This document shows, in pieces, positions 35,048-46,770 of a DNA stretch of 64,000 nt. The first letter of the stretch is position 1, and each line of letters opens with the position of its first letter. This DNA is from Calcarisporiella thermophila CBS 279.70. Taxonomy: Eukaryota; Calcarisporiellomycota. The notes below the pieces were generated by a model. The model was not told where the DNA came from. It ran no database searches and saw only the letters and a program-made list of their open reading frames with translations. Position numbers and translations under genes: made by a program. The stretch lies in assembly GCF_041956535.1 (NCBI RefSeq), contig NW_027192208.1, positions 78,761 to 142,760 on the forward strand. The letters are read 5' to 3'.

Positions 35048-36859
35048 TTACAAAATGGTGCATGAATTGCCGCGATCGCGGTGGTGGAATCCGTGGTGGA
35101 GGAAATGGTGGGCATGGCCCTCCGCATCGTCTTCATCCGTGGAGGGGCGCCGATGCCAAGTGTAGTAGCTCTTCACGCTGAGAATGGGGGCAGTCCGCTG
35201 CGCTTCGAGCACGGCAGACAGGGTAATGGAACGACAGTCGTAGACTTCGATGCTGACCCGACGGCGTTTTGCAGTCGAGGAGGAACGAGGAGAGGGAGGC
35301 ACCTCGGATGGCGCAAGGGAAGTAGTAGGGGTTAGAGGAGGCGGTAAGCATTGCCCAAGCAGCGCCCCAGCCGACTGCAGAACCGAGTCTGTCAGCGAGG
35401 CGCAATTGTCCAACTCTATTGCCGTTAGCGTATCGCGGCATCCTCGTAGCACACTGGCTACACCCTCGTCAGTGATATTCTCACAATAACTCAAACAGAG
35501 ACGTGACAAGCGACGTAATCCCGCGAACGCTTGCAGAGTTCGATCTGTGATTTCGATACAGTTTTCGAGGTCGAGAGAGTGGATATTAGGGCATCGTAGC
35601 GCCAGGAAGGTGAACCCTTCATCGGTAAGCGCACGGCACTCGGCAAGCTCCAGGCGCTCCAGATTGGGGCAGTGTAGAGCAAGTTGTCGCAGTGCATGGT
35701 CTGTGATACGACAACCGGAGAGGTTTAGGTGAACGAGCTTGGGACATTGCTTTGCAAGCGCTTCAATCCCTCTGTCCTGCACATGGGTGCTTGCGAGTGA
35801 TATAAAGCGAAGTTCCGGTGGCGCACAAAAATTCTCCAGCATCATCTCGTCCGTGATGGTGATACAACCATCCAGACGGAGCCACCTTAGTCGTGAGCAG
35901 CCCCGCAGCACGGCTTCGACGCCACGGGAACTGATTCCTCGGCACCATGCGAGATTCAGCCGCTCGAGACGCGGACATGAGGCTGCAATCGTGAAAAGCG
36001 TGTAGTTATTTATATTGTTAAGACCAGACACATCAAGCACAAGTAAATCGCGTAGGTGACGAAGGAGATAAGCGATGCTGGCGGCAGAGGGAGAGCGGCA
36101 TCCAGATAAATGAAGGATTTGAATGTTACCACAACATTCAGCGAGTGTTCGTAGGGCATGCGACTGAAGCTGTACACAACCCCTATTAATTAACAAGAGT
36201 AAGAGAATAAAAGTTAAATATTTGAATTTCAGAAAGTAGGCCAGCTAGGCTTACCTGAAATTGGCAACTCTAAGGAAGCCGCCTGCGGCCACCCCCAACA
36301 TTAATAGCTGCTCAGCAGGGATAGTTTTGTAAAATGGGGTGGCGTCAATGTGAGACCATAGGGCACCATTATATGCTAAATCTCTCCATGAACGGCAAAC
36401 CTAAACGAGAGGTAAAAATGATTGGAACCGGTGGGAATGAAGCGAAAAGCTGTCTTGCATTCAACTTACCCTTGCTGCTTTCATCAGGTTGGGCACGTTA
36501 AGATAGCGGAATATCTTCACCCGAAGTTCGAGTGGAAGTTGTTCAAATCCGATGCCAGGACACGCGGCAAATGGTTCAAGTCCCGTGGGAAAGAGCGATG
36601 AGATAGCTGCCGTCTGTACCTCCAAATTACATAATTGATTTGAGAATTGCAATTGCGGCTGTTGACCCTGGAGAACTAAATGACAAAATGGGTTAGAGCA
36701 ATGAAATTATAGACGCAGTACCACTTGACACGCTGAGTCACATTTACCCTTTTGTTCGGTCAGTGGGTTGAGAGCAGAACGTCGAGCTGCGTAATTATGA
36801 ACCGCAGCCGGCGTCTCTATTAGGGTCGTTGTGGTGAGGATGGGGGACTGCACCAACAT
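35048..36859 (-). CDS. F-box/LRR protein, FBXL2/FBXL20-like, with C-terminal CaaX
   Basis: This is a substrate-receptor subunit of an SCF (Skp1-Cullin-F-box) ubiquitin ligase. Exons on the minus strand are 36859-36748, 36675-36470, 36400-36255 and 36182-35048 (532 aa). The F-box is at residues 79-121 (FEQLPLELRVKIFRYL... then CRSWRDLAYN). Cysteine-containing leucine-rich repeats of about 26 residues follow (CPKLVHLNLSGCRITDHAL, CPNLERLELAECRALTDEGF). A charged loop then leads to VYDCRSITLSAV. The last residues are NSCTIL, a CaaX box ending in Leu, which predicts geranylgeranylation. Human FBXL2 ends in CVIL and is membrane-anchored in this way. A Pro/Ser insert lies before RRRVSIEVYD. The LRR order resembles FBXL20 and yeast Grr1. 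Confidence 0.92.
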
Positions 36860-39195
36860 GGTTTGGGAAAGAAACGATATGGTTGGCGTGAGAGAAAGAG
36901 GCAAATATTAAGGAGAAGAAGTATAAAAAAATCGTCCAATTTCCTTTTTTCAGCAAAAATGGGAGACAAAAAAACTAGCAAGCAGGTCGCAGGAAGGGGG
37001 AGAAATGGCCATTAGACAGACGTCAACAATGATGAGGATGTTTCAAATACTATGAACCACTTTTCGCTCTAATATAAAATTGGAGAGAAGAGAGGATATG
37101 CAAAAGATGGAAATGCATAAAAAAATTATATGAAGTCACACTGTTCAACTCAGCTGACCTCTTATTCACAAAAAAAAAACCTCGATTTTCCAACCAAGTG
37201 CGCTTTTCCTGAAACTCCCATATAATTCCGCGCGAAAGCAATTGTTTAATAATAAGCACGCAATATGGATGCTTACCAATTCATCACCCCCACCACACTA
37301 GGCTATGCTCCTACTCTGATCCCACTCTCAAACTCGACTATTTTAGTGGCATTCGAGCGATTATTCTCTTATACTTCGGTCCGAGCTAGTAGTGGGTCTT
37401 TTCTAGTGGATTTATTCCTATTAAGTCAACCTAGTCTTCAAATTATGGCCTGAAACAATTTCTGACGTCTATGTGTTACATCATAGTGAACGCGACGATT
37501 AATCGGACTTTAAACCTACCTATTACCAGAACTATGTCAATCAAAAATATTATTAGTATATTTGGTGAGATAATGGAGAATAGAGTATATAAAGACCAAT
37601 CACATCAAACTACCTTGATTACAAAGCACTATATGCTAGTAGAGAGAGAAGATAAATTTTGATGATTTATGTGAGGAGTCTTGATAATAAAATATTGGTA
37701 CGAACTGTAGGTTGCCATCTAATATGCCACTTAAGAGCCTGCTGGCTAGAAACAAGAGAACTACTATTACAGACATATTTGTCTAAAAAATTTAGATTTG
37801 ATGCAATAGAAATTATCCATAAACACACTTGTTGTATATAACTAATCAATGCGAAAAGTCTAAGAGTCACAAAAGATTCAACAAATAATTGCACTTAAAA
37901 CAAAAAAAATTCTGATGTGTAATGCAGAGGCCACAAGATCTCTGAGGCTGTTGGAATTTCACGGTTATAATATTTATATTTACTGTATATTACTGGATTG
38001 CAGCACGTTCAATTTTCATCTACGTAAAATCATTTTGATCTACCACAATTTTTCTTAATATATCCACTATACAGCTTCATCTTAAACTCTATATCAAGGG
38101 TTAGATGTGAAGTTATAGTAAAAATTGAACAAGTACTACTTTCATAACTTAAATATTAAAGTGGATATATATCACCTTACCAGCATATTGTTCTGCTGCC
38201 TTAAATTAGTGAATTCTTAATACCTAGAGTCAGCACACTTTGATTCAATAGACCATGAAATGCTAGCATTGATTGAGATATGTGATGTAGCGTTAGAAGT
38301 GACCCAAATGCAATCGTAATAATGATAATAGAAAGTTTTGACTCGTGTATTTTTATTTAAAGCTGTGATTTACACTTTATAGGGATGGATGTAACGGTTT
38401 CTCAAACTTTTTTTTTATATTGGAATGACTGACATACTGTATACGTTAATTTGAGTGCTAACTAGCGTTGCTACTCCCGTCCATTTATACAATCTCTCAG
38501 TAGCAGACTGTTTTAGAATGTAGCCAAACTAAGACAGTGTCTATGCGAGATAAAATTCATTTGGAAACCATGAAAAAACCCCATTAATCCTTTGAGGCGA
38601 TAAACATGTGTAGATCACTGATGTATTAGCTTGATCAGGGACAAAATCGCTAGCAATATTTCACTATAAACATCGTCATCTTATTGAGGTTATTCACGCT
38701 CGCTTATTTAAATAGGTGATATTTATGATTAAAAACATTGTCGTGTTTATAAATACTATATATGTGCAGATGTATCGCTCGGCAAGTTTAAAGCACAAAA
38801 CTTATTCCTATATGTTCAGCATTATATAATTATACAATTCTTCAAACAATATATAATGAACATTATAAAGTGTATAGATTGTTTCCAGTGATTAAATTGA
38901 ATCAAAAAGTGATTAAATTTCTAAATTGTGAATTCTCTGTGGCATTCAACAAAAAGGTTCAAAAGCATTTTAGTTGTAACTTAAGATAGGAAAACAAACC
39001 CCAGATAAAGGTCTGTTGTTCTATAATTTAATGTCAACCTCCTGGTGATTATTATTTGATGATCAAGATTCCTGATCCATTATTAAAATAAAATTATATT
39101 TTAGAATAAAAAAAAAAGAAAAGAGCGAAACAAATATAGCAAATAGCCAGCTCTACAATTAGAAATTAAAATGGCAATGATAGTAAATGAAATAA
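36860..39195. other. AT-rich gene-poor region
   Basis: About 2.3 kb of AT-rich DNA with only short, motif-free frames (37265-37894 is typical). I find no tRNA, transposase or reverse transcriptase signature. It begins the AT-rich block that also contains the NB-ARC relic. Confidence 0.55.
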
Positions 39196-41563
39196 CTATA
39201 TTTTCTTTCCGTAAAGTTTATTAAGAAATCGAAAAATTTGCCGATGTAATGGTTTGGCCTTTTTATGCTTGACGCAATTGAGCTTGAGCATATTAATATT
39301 ATTAAGATTGGTTGCAGTACCAGGATGCTCTGATCCCAATACCTTCTCTCGTATTGAGAGCGCCCGTTGATACAGAGGCTCAGCCTGGTCATCTTTTCCC
39401 TGACTTTCGTAGAGTGCGGCTAGGTTGTTGAGGGTGGTTGCAGTAGAAGAATGCCCATCCCCATGCAACAGTTCATTTATTTCGAGTGAGAGCTCTGCAA
39501 GCTTCTCTGTATCAATAATTATCCCATTTTCCTTCAGATACATAGCCATGCGATTTAGTAGGCTGCATAAGCTCTCGGACAATGATGGGATTAAATACGG
39601 GTCATTAATTAAGTCAACTAAATAATGAACGTGTGAAATGTATGGTTGTATTATCGAATGTGCGCTAGGATCATAGTAACCATAAGACTTAGCTTTCTGT
39701 GTCTTTTGATCAATTGCATATGCTATTTTTTTGGCCCAGCTTAATTTGTGTTATCTCTCTATTGCATCATAGATAACCTTTTGAACAAGTCGATGGATTT
39801 TTACCGCTGCAAATAACTTTTCGGTGTCTTTCTCGTTCATTTTACTGGGTATTAAGGAAATAAAGGAGAATTTGTTTAGTATCGATATCGCAGTTTGCAC
39901 TTGCTCTCTTTCATCTTCATCTTTCAGTTCATTTGTTTCTGTAATGTTTAGATTCGGGTCGGCTTCAAGGAGAATATGGTAGTGGTCAAAGAGCTGAATA
40001 GAAATTTCATCAGGATAGAGAAACGCACATGCCTCGAGTAATTTAATAGCAGTAGGATTGATGTTTTGAATACGCTTCAGTGAAATGGCCCAAACTGTTT
40101 CAACTGAGTAGCTGTACTTGTTTGCGATATCCTTATCATGGAATGAAAATATACTTTTCCTGTATTTTTGTAGTCTCTTAAGATAGCCTTGATAAGTAGA
40201 GGTGGTTGCTTCCATATATGCACGTGCAAGATCTAACGCAAGTGGCATATAATCAAGTTCAGATATCACTTTACGAACGTATTGAAAATGCAAGTCTTGC
40301 CGATCAATTGATCCCAACTCTTTCTGTAAGAGTAAAGCAAGGGCTTCTTCTTCAGTCATCTTGCCGATTTCTATTATCGTTGCTTTCCAAGGAGGAATAT
40401 ACTCTCGTGAAGTCATTATGATATCACCACCTTTCCGAGACAATCTATCAAATATATCCTCAGCCACCTTCTCCTCTACATTATCCAAGAGGAGCAACCA
40501 GTTCGTATTTTCTTCCAACCAACATTGAACCCAGCTGAAAATGGTTTCTTCTGCATTATCATTCTCCAACAGAGTAGTCTCAATACCCAAATTTATTGCC
40601 AGATACCGAAAGGAGTCTGCTACCATTACCCAGCTATCAGCTTTTAGCCAGAACACGAAATCATATGCTTTATGGCGAAAATAACAATATCTGAGCATCA
40701 GTTGTGTCTTGCCCATTCCCCCAAAACCTTTGAGCACGATAATTGCGCATCCGCTCGTCGAATTCTTCTCATTAAACGACTTCAGCATTTTATCGAAAAT
40801 ATTTGGTCGTTCAATAAAATTCTCATTTTCCACCGGAACACCAAACAAAAAATTCTTGCTTCATTATAATACCCGGAATTTTTGTTTGATAACCTGGATC
40901 CACCTAGTTTAAAGATGAGCCGCTTAAGGCACACAAGTAAATTATTATCCAATGTCTCATCATACCCATACTAAAATTCCTGCAATTGACATTGAAAACC
41001 CCAGCATTAGCAAATCCTCCCCCATCTGCCTGCACTTTTCCGAAGATAGTGGATGATTGCGACATGACGTTATTAAAAAAATTAAACTTTGATAATTTCA
41101 ATATTCTTTTAACTACTGGCTTATTGTAGCTCTGTATCATCCACAATGCATCCTGAAGAGTACTTGGATCGTTGAAACTAGCCTCAACTGGTCTTACGAC
41201 TATTAGGCTTTTTCTGTTCTAATTAAAAAATTGCCGCAGTCTAACACAATCCAATAGGCTGAGCTTATTAGGCAAGTAAATATAATATATTGAATAATCC
41301 CGACTTCAGCTCTGCTGTATATTCATTGTTAAGCAATTTAACTATTATATAACACGTAGGGCTATTTGGATCCAAGAATAAAGATATCAATAAATCACTA
41401 CATCAACAAATATTGCATTCACGGATAGTCTCGATTTTCATAACTCAATGGTTGTAATCAACACTCCATCATGAAATTCGTATGCATTTATGATAGAGAG
41501 ATGTGGCAGTAACCATTTCCATATATCACTCACCAAAACTTGAGCTGAGCTTCCAAGTTTCAT
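39196..41563 (-). pseudogene. NB-ARC/TPR (NLR-like STAND) protein, apparently decaying
   Basis: This is a fungal NLR-like ATPase, a family linked to non-self recognition and regulated death. The main frame starts at about 40848 (FGVPVENENFIERP). It carries a P-loop (GFGGMGKTQL), Walker B (WLLLLDNVE), sensor (DIIMTSR) and a GLPLAL-like YMPLALDLARAY. It stops at TAA 39751-39753 after VIYDAIER. The same frame then continues without a gap through HKLSWAKKIAYAI into kinesin-light-chain-type TPRs (LNNLAALYESQGKDDQAEPL) and ends at 39196 after a degenerate repeat. Upstream, 41218-40904 encodes a linker (ALWMIQSYNKPVVKRI, then GGGFANAGVFNVNC). Pieces of an N-terminal domain reach ATG 41563 with several stops. 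Joining the linker to the NB-ARC frame needs a weak GTGTGC donor. The early stop and broken N-terminus suggest a pseudogene, though two separate short proteins remain possible. Confidence 0.75.
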
Positions 41564-43286
41564 GATTTGAATGAATGAATAAGGTATATCTATATATAAA
41601 AGAATTGGGGGAAAATACGAAAACTAGGCAAAGAAAATGTTTAGAAAACCCTTTGGTTCAAACCTACTACTATTACTATTACTTTTGGATGTTTAATTCG
41701 AATTGTAAAAAAACAGGATAAGATAGCATTCGAAAAATAACACATTTTATTTAATTATATATTAATCTCCCCAGCTTGTTGATATCTACTCAAATAGTCT
41801 ATTAAACCTAAATCTACGGTATGCTCTCGCAATTAGTAGGTAGGGAGAAAGGGGAATCTCGCCAAGTTGATCTCGAAGTTACATTTTCACTTTTCACACG
41901 ATTGAAATAAATTACCATTAATATGTTCATTGGTATATGAAATATTGTATATTCGATTAAGATACCATCACCTTGCGACTTATTGAAACAAACATTTTAT
42001 AAATTAATGGTATTTATTTTATTTGAGGTGGAAAATCCCTTGAAATTCGTGACTCATCAACGATGCATCCATTAATACTCTGCTAGTATTCTCTCTCGAG
42101 TTAGTGTTGCTACACCAATATTGAGCACATCAGGTCAACTTTTCATAAAAGCAATTATTCTGCTCAATAGCTAAAGCTTGCTACCTCACCGCGTCGCTTG
42201 GTATGTTCGACGATCCAAAATTTCAAAGTAGCACACACAAATGGACCCTTGTGATCAACAGAGAGTAAAATAATATTTTGCATCAGATCGAACTCCTCCA
42301 TCATGGCGGAGCCGAGGCATATGCTCGTGAGCTCCTGTTAAGCATATTGTTGCCTAGAGCCGCTCTGAGCCACCACAGCCAGGCGCTTGGTTGAAACGAA
42401 AATGAGTTTCGATCTATTGCAGAGTGAAAAATCGAAAACGTGGTCTTGCCAAGAGCCTGTGAAAATCGCCTAAATGATCCAAGTTAATATGGATAGTCTC
42501 TTTGATGGATTAAGTTGTTTTCGGGAATCCCCGTAGTCATTGAGGGTTTCATTTGGAATTTTTCCTCCAGTATCACTCCATTAAGCTCGTTGACAAGGTT
42601 AATAGGAATACTCCACTTACAGATGATTTTGGCTTGGCTACATGCCAGATTGCACAGGATAGGGCAGAGTCCCGCCACTTTTTTTCTTGTCCTCTTCTTG
42701 GAACTAAGCTCACAGTAGAATTTCTATGGAGGAAAACTCATCATTTGATCGCCACTACCCTATTTAGAGTTTGCTAAGCCCCGCATCACATTGGTTCATG
42801 CTAGCTAAGCGCCCCCCACTGGCCAAATCGAGACAATCTTCAGGTTCCTTCAAGGGTTACGGATTTTTGCCGTCAACCGCCTCAATGGAGTTAAGATGGC
42901 AGAAGTGAAAGAGAATCTCTGAAGAAAATTCCATCCTTTCATCCAGAGTTATCTCGCTTTTACTTGCATGCAGGTTAGCTTTCTCTCGCTTTAAAATGGT
43001 AAAAAAGACAGTTCACCGGAGAGTCATTATTCTATATTCTACGGGCAAAAGAATCCAATCCGAATCATTGTCCCACGATGACACCATGCAGGCCTAGCAA
43101 ACCTATCATGCCAAGATGATTTCCTAAGTGTTTTTTCCTAAGAAATTTCCTCTTTGTCCGAAATGGGTCGGTCCAAGACTTTTTTAATAACTCACCAATT
43201 CGGAGTGAATATCGGCTAATGCCATCTTATAAAAGCGGGGCCAGCAACCATCGGGTCCAATCAACACAAAACCTACTACAATATAC
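41564..43286. other. AT-rich intergenic region, possible relics
   Basis: No supported gene. Overlapping 60-75-codon frames on both strands at 42484-42777 include TDDFGLATCQIAQD, which recalls a kinase DFG loop, but no other kinase motif is present. The last ~150 bases contain the promoter of the VC0807-like gene. Confidence 0.45.
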
Positions 43287-44169
43287 ATGAAAGATACACG
43301 TCCTCTCGACATGGAATCCGAGCCGGAAGGTCCTCTGCAGCCAGCAGCCACCCAACAGGAGTCCAAGGTGGATCATTCGTGGAAATGGAAGACTCCTTTA
43401 TATCTAATGGTGAATCTCGGCCTTACCGTCGGTGCTCCTTTGGGGCTTTATTATGGACTTAAGGTAAGCTTCATCTTATGCCATTGAGAATCACCCGAAA
43501 TTGAAGTTCTCTTTTTTTTTTTCATCATCAAAGAATAAAGTAGGCAATACCTACGCACTGTTGATTGGATCCGTCCCCGCTCTACTCATGGTGATAATTG
43601 ATATCATTCGTAAACGTCGTTTGAATGCCTTTGGCGCAGTCGTGCTCTTTGGGTTTCTGGTCAGCGCGATCTTCGCTGTGGTGACGGGCGATGCTCGTGT
43701 TCTTCTTGTCCGCGAATCGTTTGGACTTGTTGTTGTTGGAATTGCTTTCATTTTTACCCTTCTTCCTTTTCGTTGGCGTGGTACCCGATTTCGCCCTCTA
43801 TCTCATCATTTTGGGAAAGAAATGATCGATGTCCCCAATTTTGAAGGAACTGGACGTAATATGCTTGATTTAATGTGGGATGAATCGAAGAACTACCGCC
43901 GAACCCAACGGATTAATACTGGGATGTGGGGGATCGGGCTTGTCTGCGAGTTTGTTGTCAAGCTGGTGATAGCCTATGTGCTTCCGATCGACACCGCTGT
44001 CTATGTGTCCAACATCGTCAATATTGCATTTCAAGTCGCCCTCATAGCCCTGAACGTGCTCATTTCCATCATAATGGATAAAAAAACGCGCAGAGAAATT
44101 GCACAATATTTCGAGCGGCGACATGAGCAAGAGCGTGAGCAGATTCAGATTGAGGAACATACCGCGTAG
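43287..44169 (+). CDS. VC0807-like integral membrane protein
   Basis: Exons 43287-43463 and 43534-44169 (phase 0) give a 270-residue polytopic membrane protein. A hydrophilic N-terminus of about 33 residues precedes at least five or six hydrophobic helices: YLMVNLGLTVGAPLGLYYGL, LLIGSVPALLMVIIDII, FGAVVLFGFLVSAIFAVV, GLVVVGIAFIFTLLPF and two near the end (FVVKLVIAYVLP, ALIALNVLISII). It ends in a charged helix (RREIAQYFERRHEQEREQ). The pattern, with an acidic IIDIIRKRR loop after the second helix and RESF before the fourth, fits the VC0807 family of unknown function found in bacteria and fungi. The family call rests on pattern memory. A ruined copy lies 0.8 kb downstream. Confidence 0.8.
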
Positions 44170-44929
44170 GGAAGATAAGTGACTAGATGCATCCATATAG
44201 AATTTATTCTACCATTCCTCCCCCCTCTTACCTTCCCCCTCCCCCCTCCCCCCTCTACCCTTCATTCTGCAATTATTTATCATTCCGCACTTAATCCAAG
44301 ATACCAGTGATTTATTTGATTCTATATTGTATGTAATATTGGTTGGAAAGGATATTCAGTAATAATACAAGTGTTTAAATTTTATCTCTAAAAGGGGAAA
44401 CCTATAGAAGATTGAATGGGTACAGTGCCACCCATCCTTTATACACTTACCACCGGCACATATTATCCCAGAAGAGGAGCGATCCATAGCTCGCACAGCT
44501 AACACACTCTCAGATAATGTCTGCTACAATAAGTTGTTTTGGTTATTAAAGTTCTCAATGGCCAAAGTGGCTAGACTCAGTGTTGGCATATGACAGATAA
44601 TTTTTTTTATCTCATTCCAGCGTTCTGTATGCTCTATAATTCAACTAAGGACCCCTTCTTTCATCTGCAAATGGCCTCTTGGGAGGAGCAGGGTTAAAGG
44701 ATCTTTACAGAGCACACTGCACTTATTCAGCCAGCACAAGCGTATGCTTGGATGTAGACCAAATGATTTTTAGGATTAACTTGATTTATAGTAGATATAA
44801 AGTAATGGATGAGAAGAGGGACGCCAGTAATCACATAGCCCAATCGATATAAGAGCGGTGAAAAGACACACAGCCCCTAGATATTATCCCCAAACCATAC
44901 CATCTTACACCGCAAGCCATCCCGCGGGA
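44170..44929. other. Intergenic with C-rich pyrimidine tract
   Basis: This is the 3' flank of the VC0807-like gene. A CT-rich tract with repeated CCCCTC units lies at 44215-44265. No coding exon is supported before the decayed copy begins. Confidence 0.5.
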
Positions 44930-45700
44930 TCAGTCCAAGGTTAAAAATATAGAACATGTCCTCCAGTATATAGGGGAGTGAACCTAGCCCTGACTGTCAG
45001 TGCTCATTTAAGCCTTCTATGAACCTCTAGTCGATTTCGTTTTATGGCAGAGTGTATTGCATGATATTGATTTGTTCGCCATCATGCTTGCCTAACCCAA
45101 TGATGGAATTTGCAACCCTTTTATCACTTGTTATTTCCTCCCTCTCTCTCCAACGCCTATGACAATTTTGATCTGATTCGAAAGCGCCGTGTGAACGTTG
45201 CGCTCATTATATACCTGACCAGCACACCTTTTACCCTCGTGACAGACGATTCAAGTATGCTATTTATCCGCGAATAATTCGGCACAATTACGATGGATTA
45301 TCATTTGGATGAGCCAGAAAGCCGGCTTCGTCCGCTATGCCATTTCTTGACCCATATGGATGAAAGTGATCTCTCATTCTAATATTCAAAGTTCGAGTCG
45401 AAACGTGCTCACCTTATTTGCGATATGTACCGAAAGCGTATCGCAAAACTTAGCTAGGCATTTCTGCTAAGCATGGAAGTGGGCTTATCGTCGAGTTTGT
45501 TATCAGACTGATGTCTGTCTTAGTCATCCCTATTGATACCGACGTCTCTACATCAGATAGAGTCAACAGCTCTATTTTTCGGGTGCTGCTACTAGAGCTT
45601 CATGTTTCTGATGCTAGCTGCTGCGAGAAGAATATCGCTCAGAGGAGTTTCCCTCCATTTCGAGCGCCACAGAGAGCAGTAGGAGCAAGAGAATAAGTAG
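44930..45700 (+). pseudogene. Decayed tandem copy of the VC0807-like gene
   Basis: The DNA can be followed against 43350-44169 in the same order and orientation. ACCTAGCCCTGACTGTCAGT near 44982 matches CTCGGCCTTACCGTCGGTGC. GACAGACGATTC...TATTTATCCGCGAATAATTCG near 45241 matches GACGGGCGATGC...CTTGTCCGCGAATCGTTTG. GGGCTTATCGTCGAGTTTGT near 45480 matches GGGCTTGTCTGCGAGTTTGT. Only the last part still has a usable frame (VIPIDTDVSTSDRVNSSI against VLPIDTAVYVSNIVNIAF). Stops and frameshifts interrupt the rest, and about 160 bases of the middle are missing or unrecognisable. The similarity continues into the 3' flank (pyrimidine tract, then CCAAGATACTAACATCCC against CCAAGATACCAGTGATTT). This is a clear duplicated pseudogene. 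Confidence 0.82.
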
Positions 45701-46770
45701 GTTTAGGTAAAAGATCTGGGTGCGCCAAGATTACGTAGCGAATAGAGGAGGAAACATGGGTAGATAATTCATTATACCCTCTCCTTCTCCCTGCTTCATT
45801 TATATATCATTTCTTCTAAACCCAAGATACTAACATCCCGTATAAAGCTCCAGCGTAAGCAATACTGGATGGAATGCATGCTAATATATCCGCAAAATAA
45901 GTGGCCGAACCCTATTGCTGGGGAAAGAGGGGGGAGGAGAGGAAGGCGGATGCGACAGAGGCAATGCCATAAATAACCATCCGCCCGCTATGAATCACCA
46001 TCGCGCCAACGCTGGTGACGTAAGAGGCGAGGGCGAGCGCAGGAGTTTCTATTTTTCCATTGCGTCGATCGGAGAGGCTTTTGAAGCACAGCTTCCGACG
46101 TGGTACACTGTGCAGCCCGGATCGAAGCAGTATCGAGAAGTTCTCGGAGAAAGCGGGAAGCCCAGCCATGTGGGCAAAACTCTAAACACAAACGCTTGTT
46201 CATTGCGTCGCCTTGATCCGCCATGGCCTAAGAGCTGGAGCCCCAGGGGACAGGAGCGTGAGCCATGCTGCTTTAAGGTTTAGGGTTAGGTTTGCCAGAT
46301 AAGCTTCCGTCCTTCTGTTCTCACCACGCAGTCGCCGTGACTCCTCTCGAGTAAGAACCCGCTTGCGCGAGCCGTGGCCCCGGCCGTGCTCCCGCTCCCC
46401 AGCGGCGGTTGCTAACGAGCCCAACACTAATCCCTGCCGCAGGAGCGATCAGGGCTGAGCCGGCCCATGCTGTGAGGCCCGGGGCCGCACCAGCTGCATC
46501 TGTGCTCGCGCCGTGATAATCTGCTTGTCCTATAGCGGTCGGGAGGTTAACTCCATAAGGAAGCCGCGTGGGACAAGACACCAGGAGTAGGGAGCCATCC
46601 AAAAGTCTATTTCGCACCCCCCTATAAGGCACTCACCACCACTCGCGTGTATTGAACTCTTTATTTCGCCTCATTCCTTGCATTTGCTCTCCTCTTGCTC
46701 CCCCTCCCCGCTCGCCCTTGCTGCCTTCTCTCGCCGGCCCCCCTCCATTGCCCTCCCGCCATCCCCATTC
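45701..46770. other. Intergenic, GC-richer, unidentified frames
   Basis: This includes the 3' flank of the pseudogene and the promoter of Zn2Cys6 gene C. 45910-46640 is GC-richer, with long frames on both strands. One minus frame (46632-46321) has a small-residue hydrophobic stretch (WAGSALIAPAAGISVGLVS), but it lacks a good signal peptide or start. A telomere-like TTTAGGGTTAGGTTT lies at about 46279-46293. Confidence 0.45.

Noticed and set aside
42484-42777. TDDFGLATCQ suggesting a protein kinase relic
   Set aside because: No HRD, glycine loop or APE motif in any nearby frame, so DFG alone is chance-level.
46321-46632. A minus ORF with an alanine-rich hydrophobic stretch, considered as a GPI protein
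   Set aside because: No ATG-initiated signal peptide in frame, and the hydrophobic stretch is not at the C-terminus.
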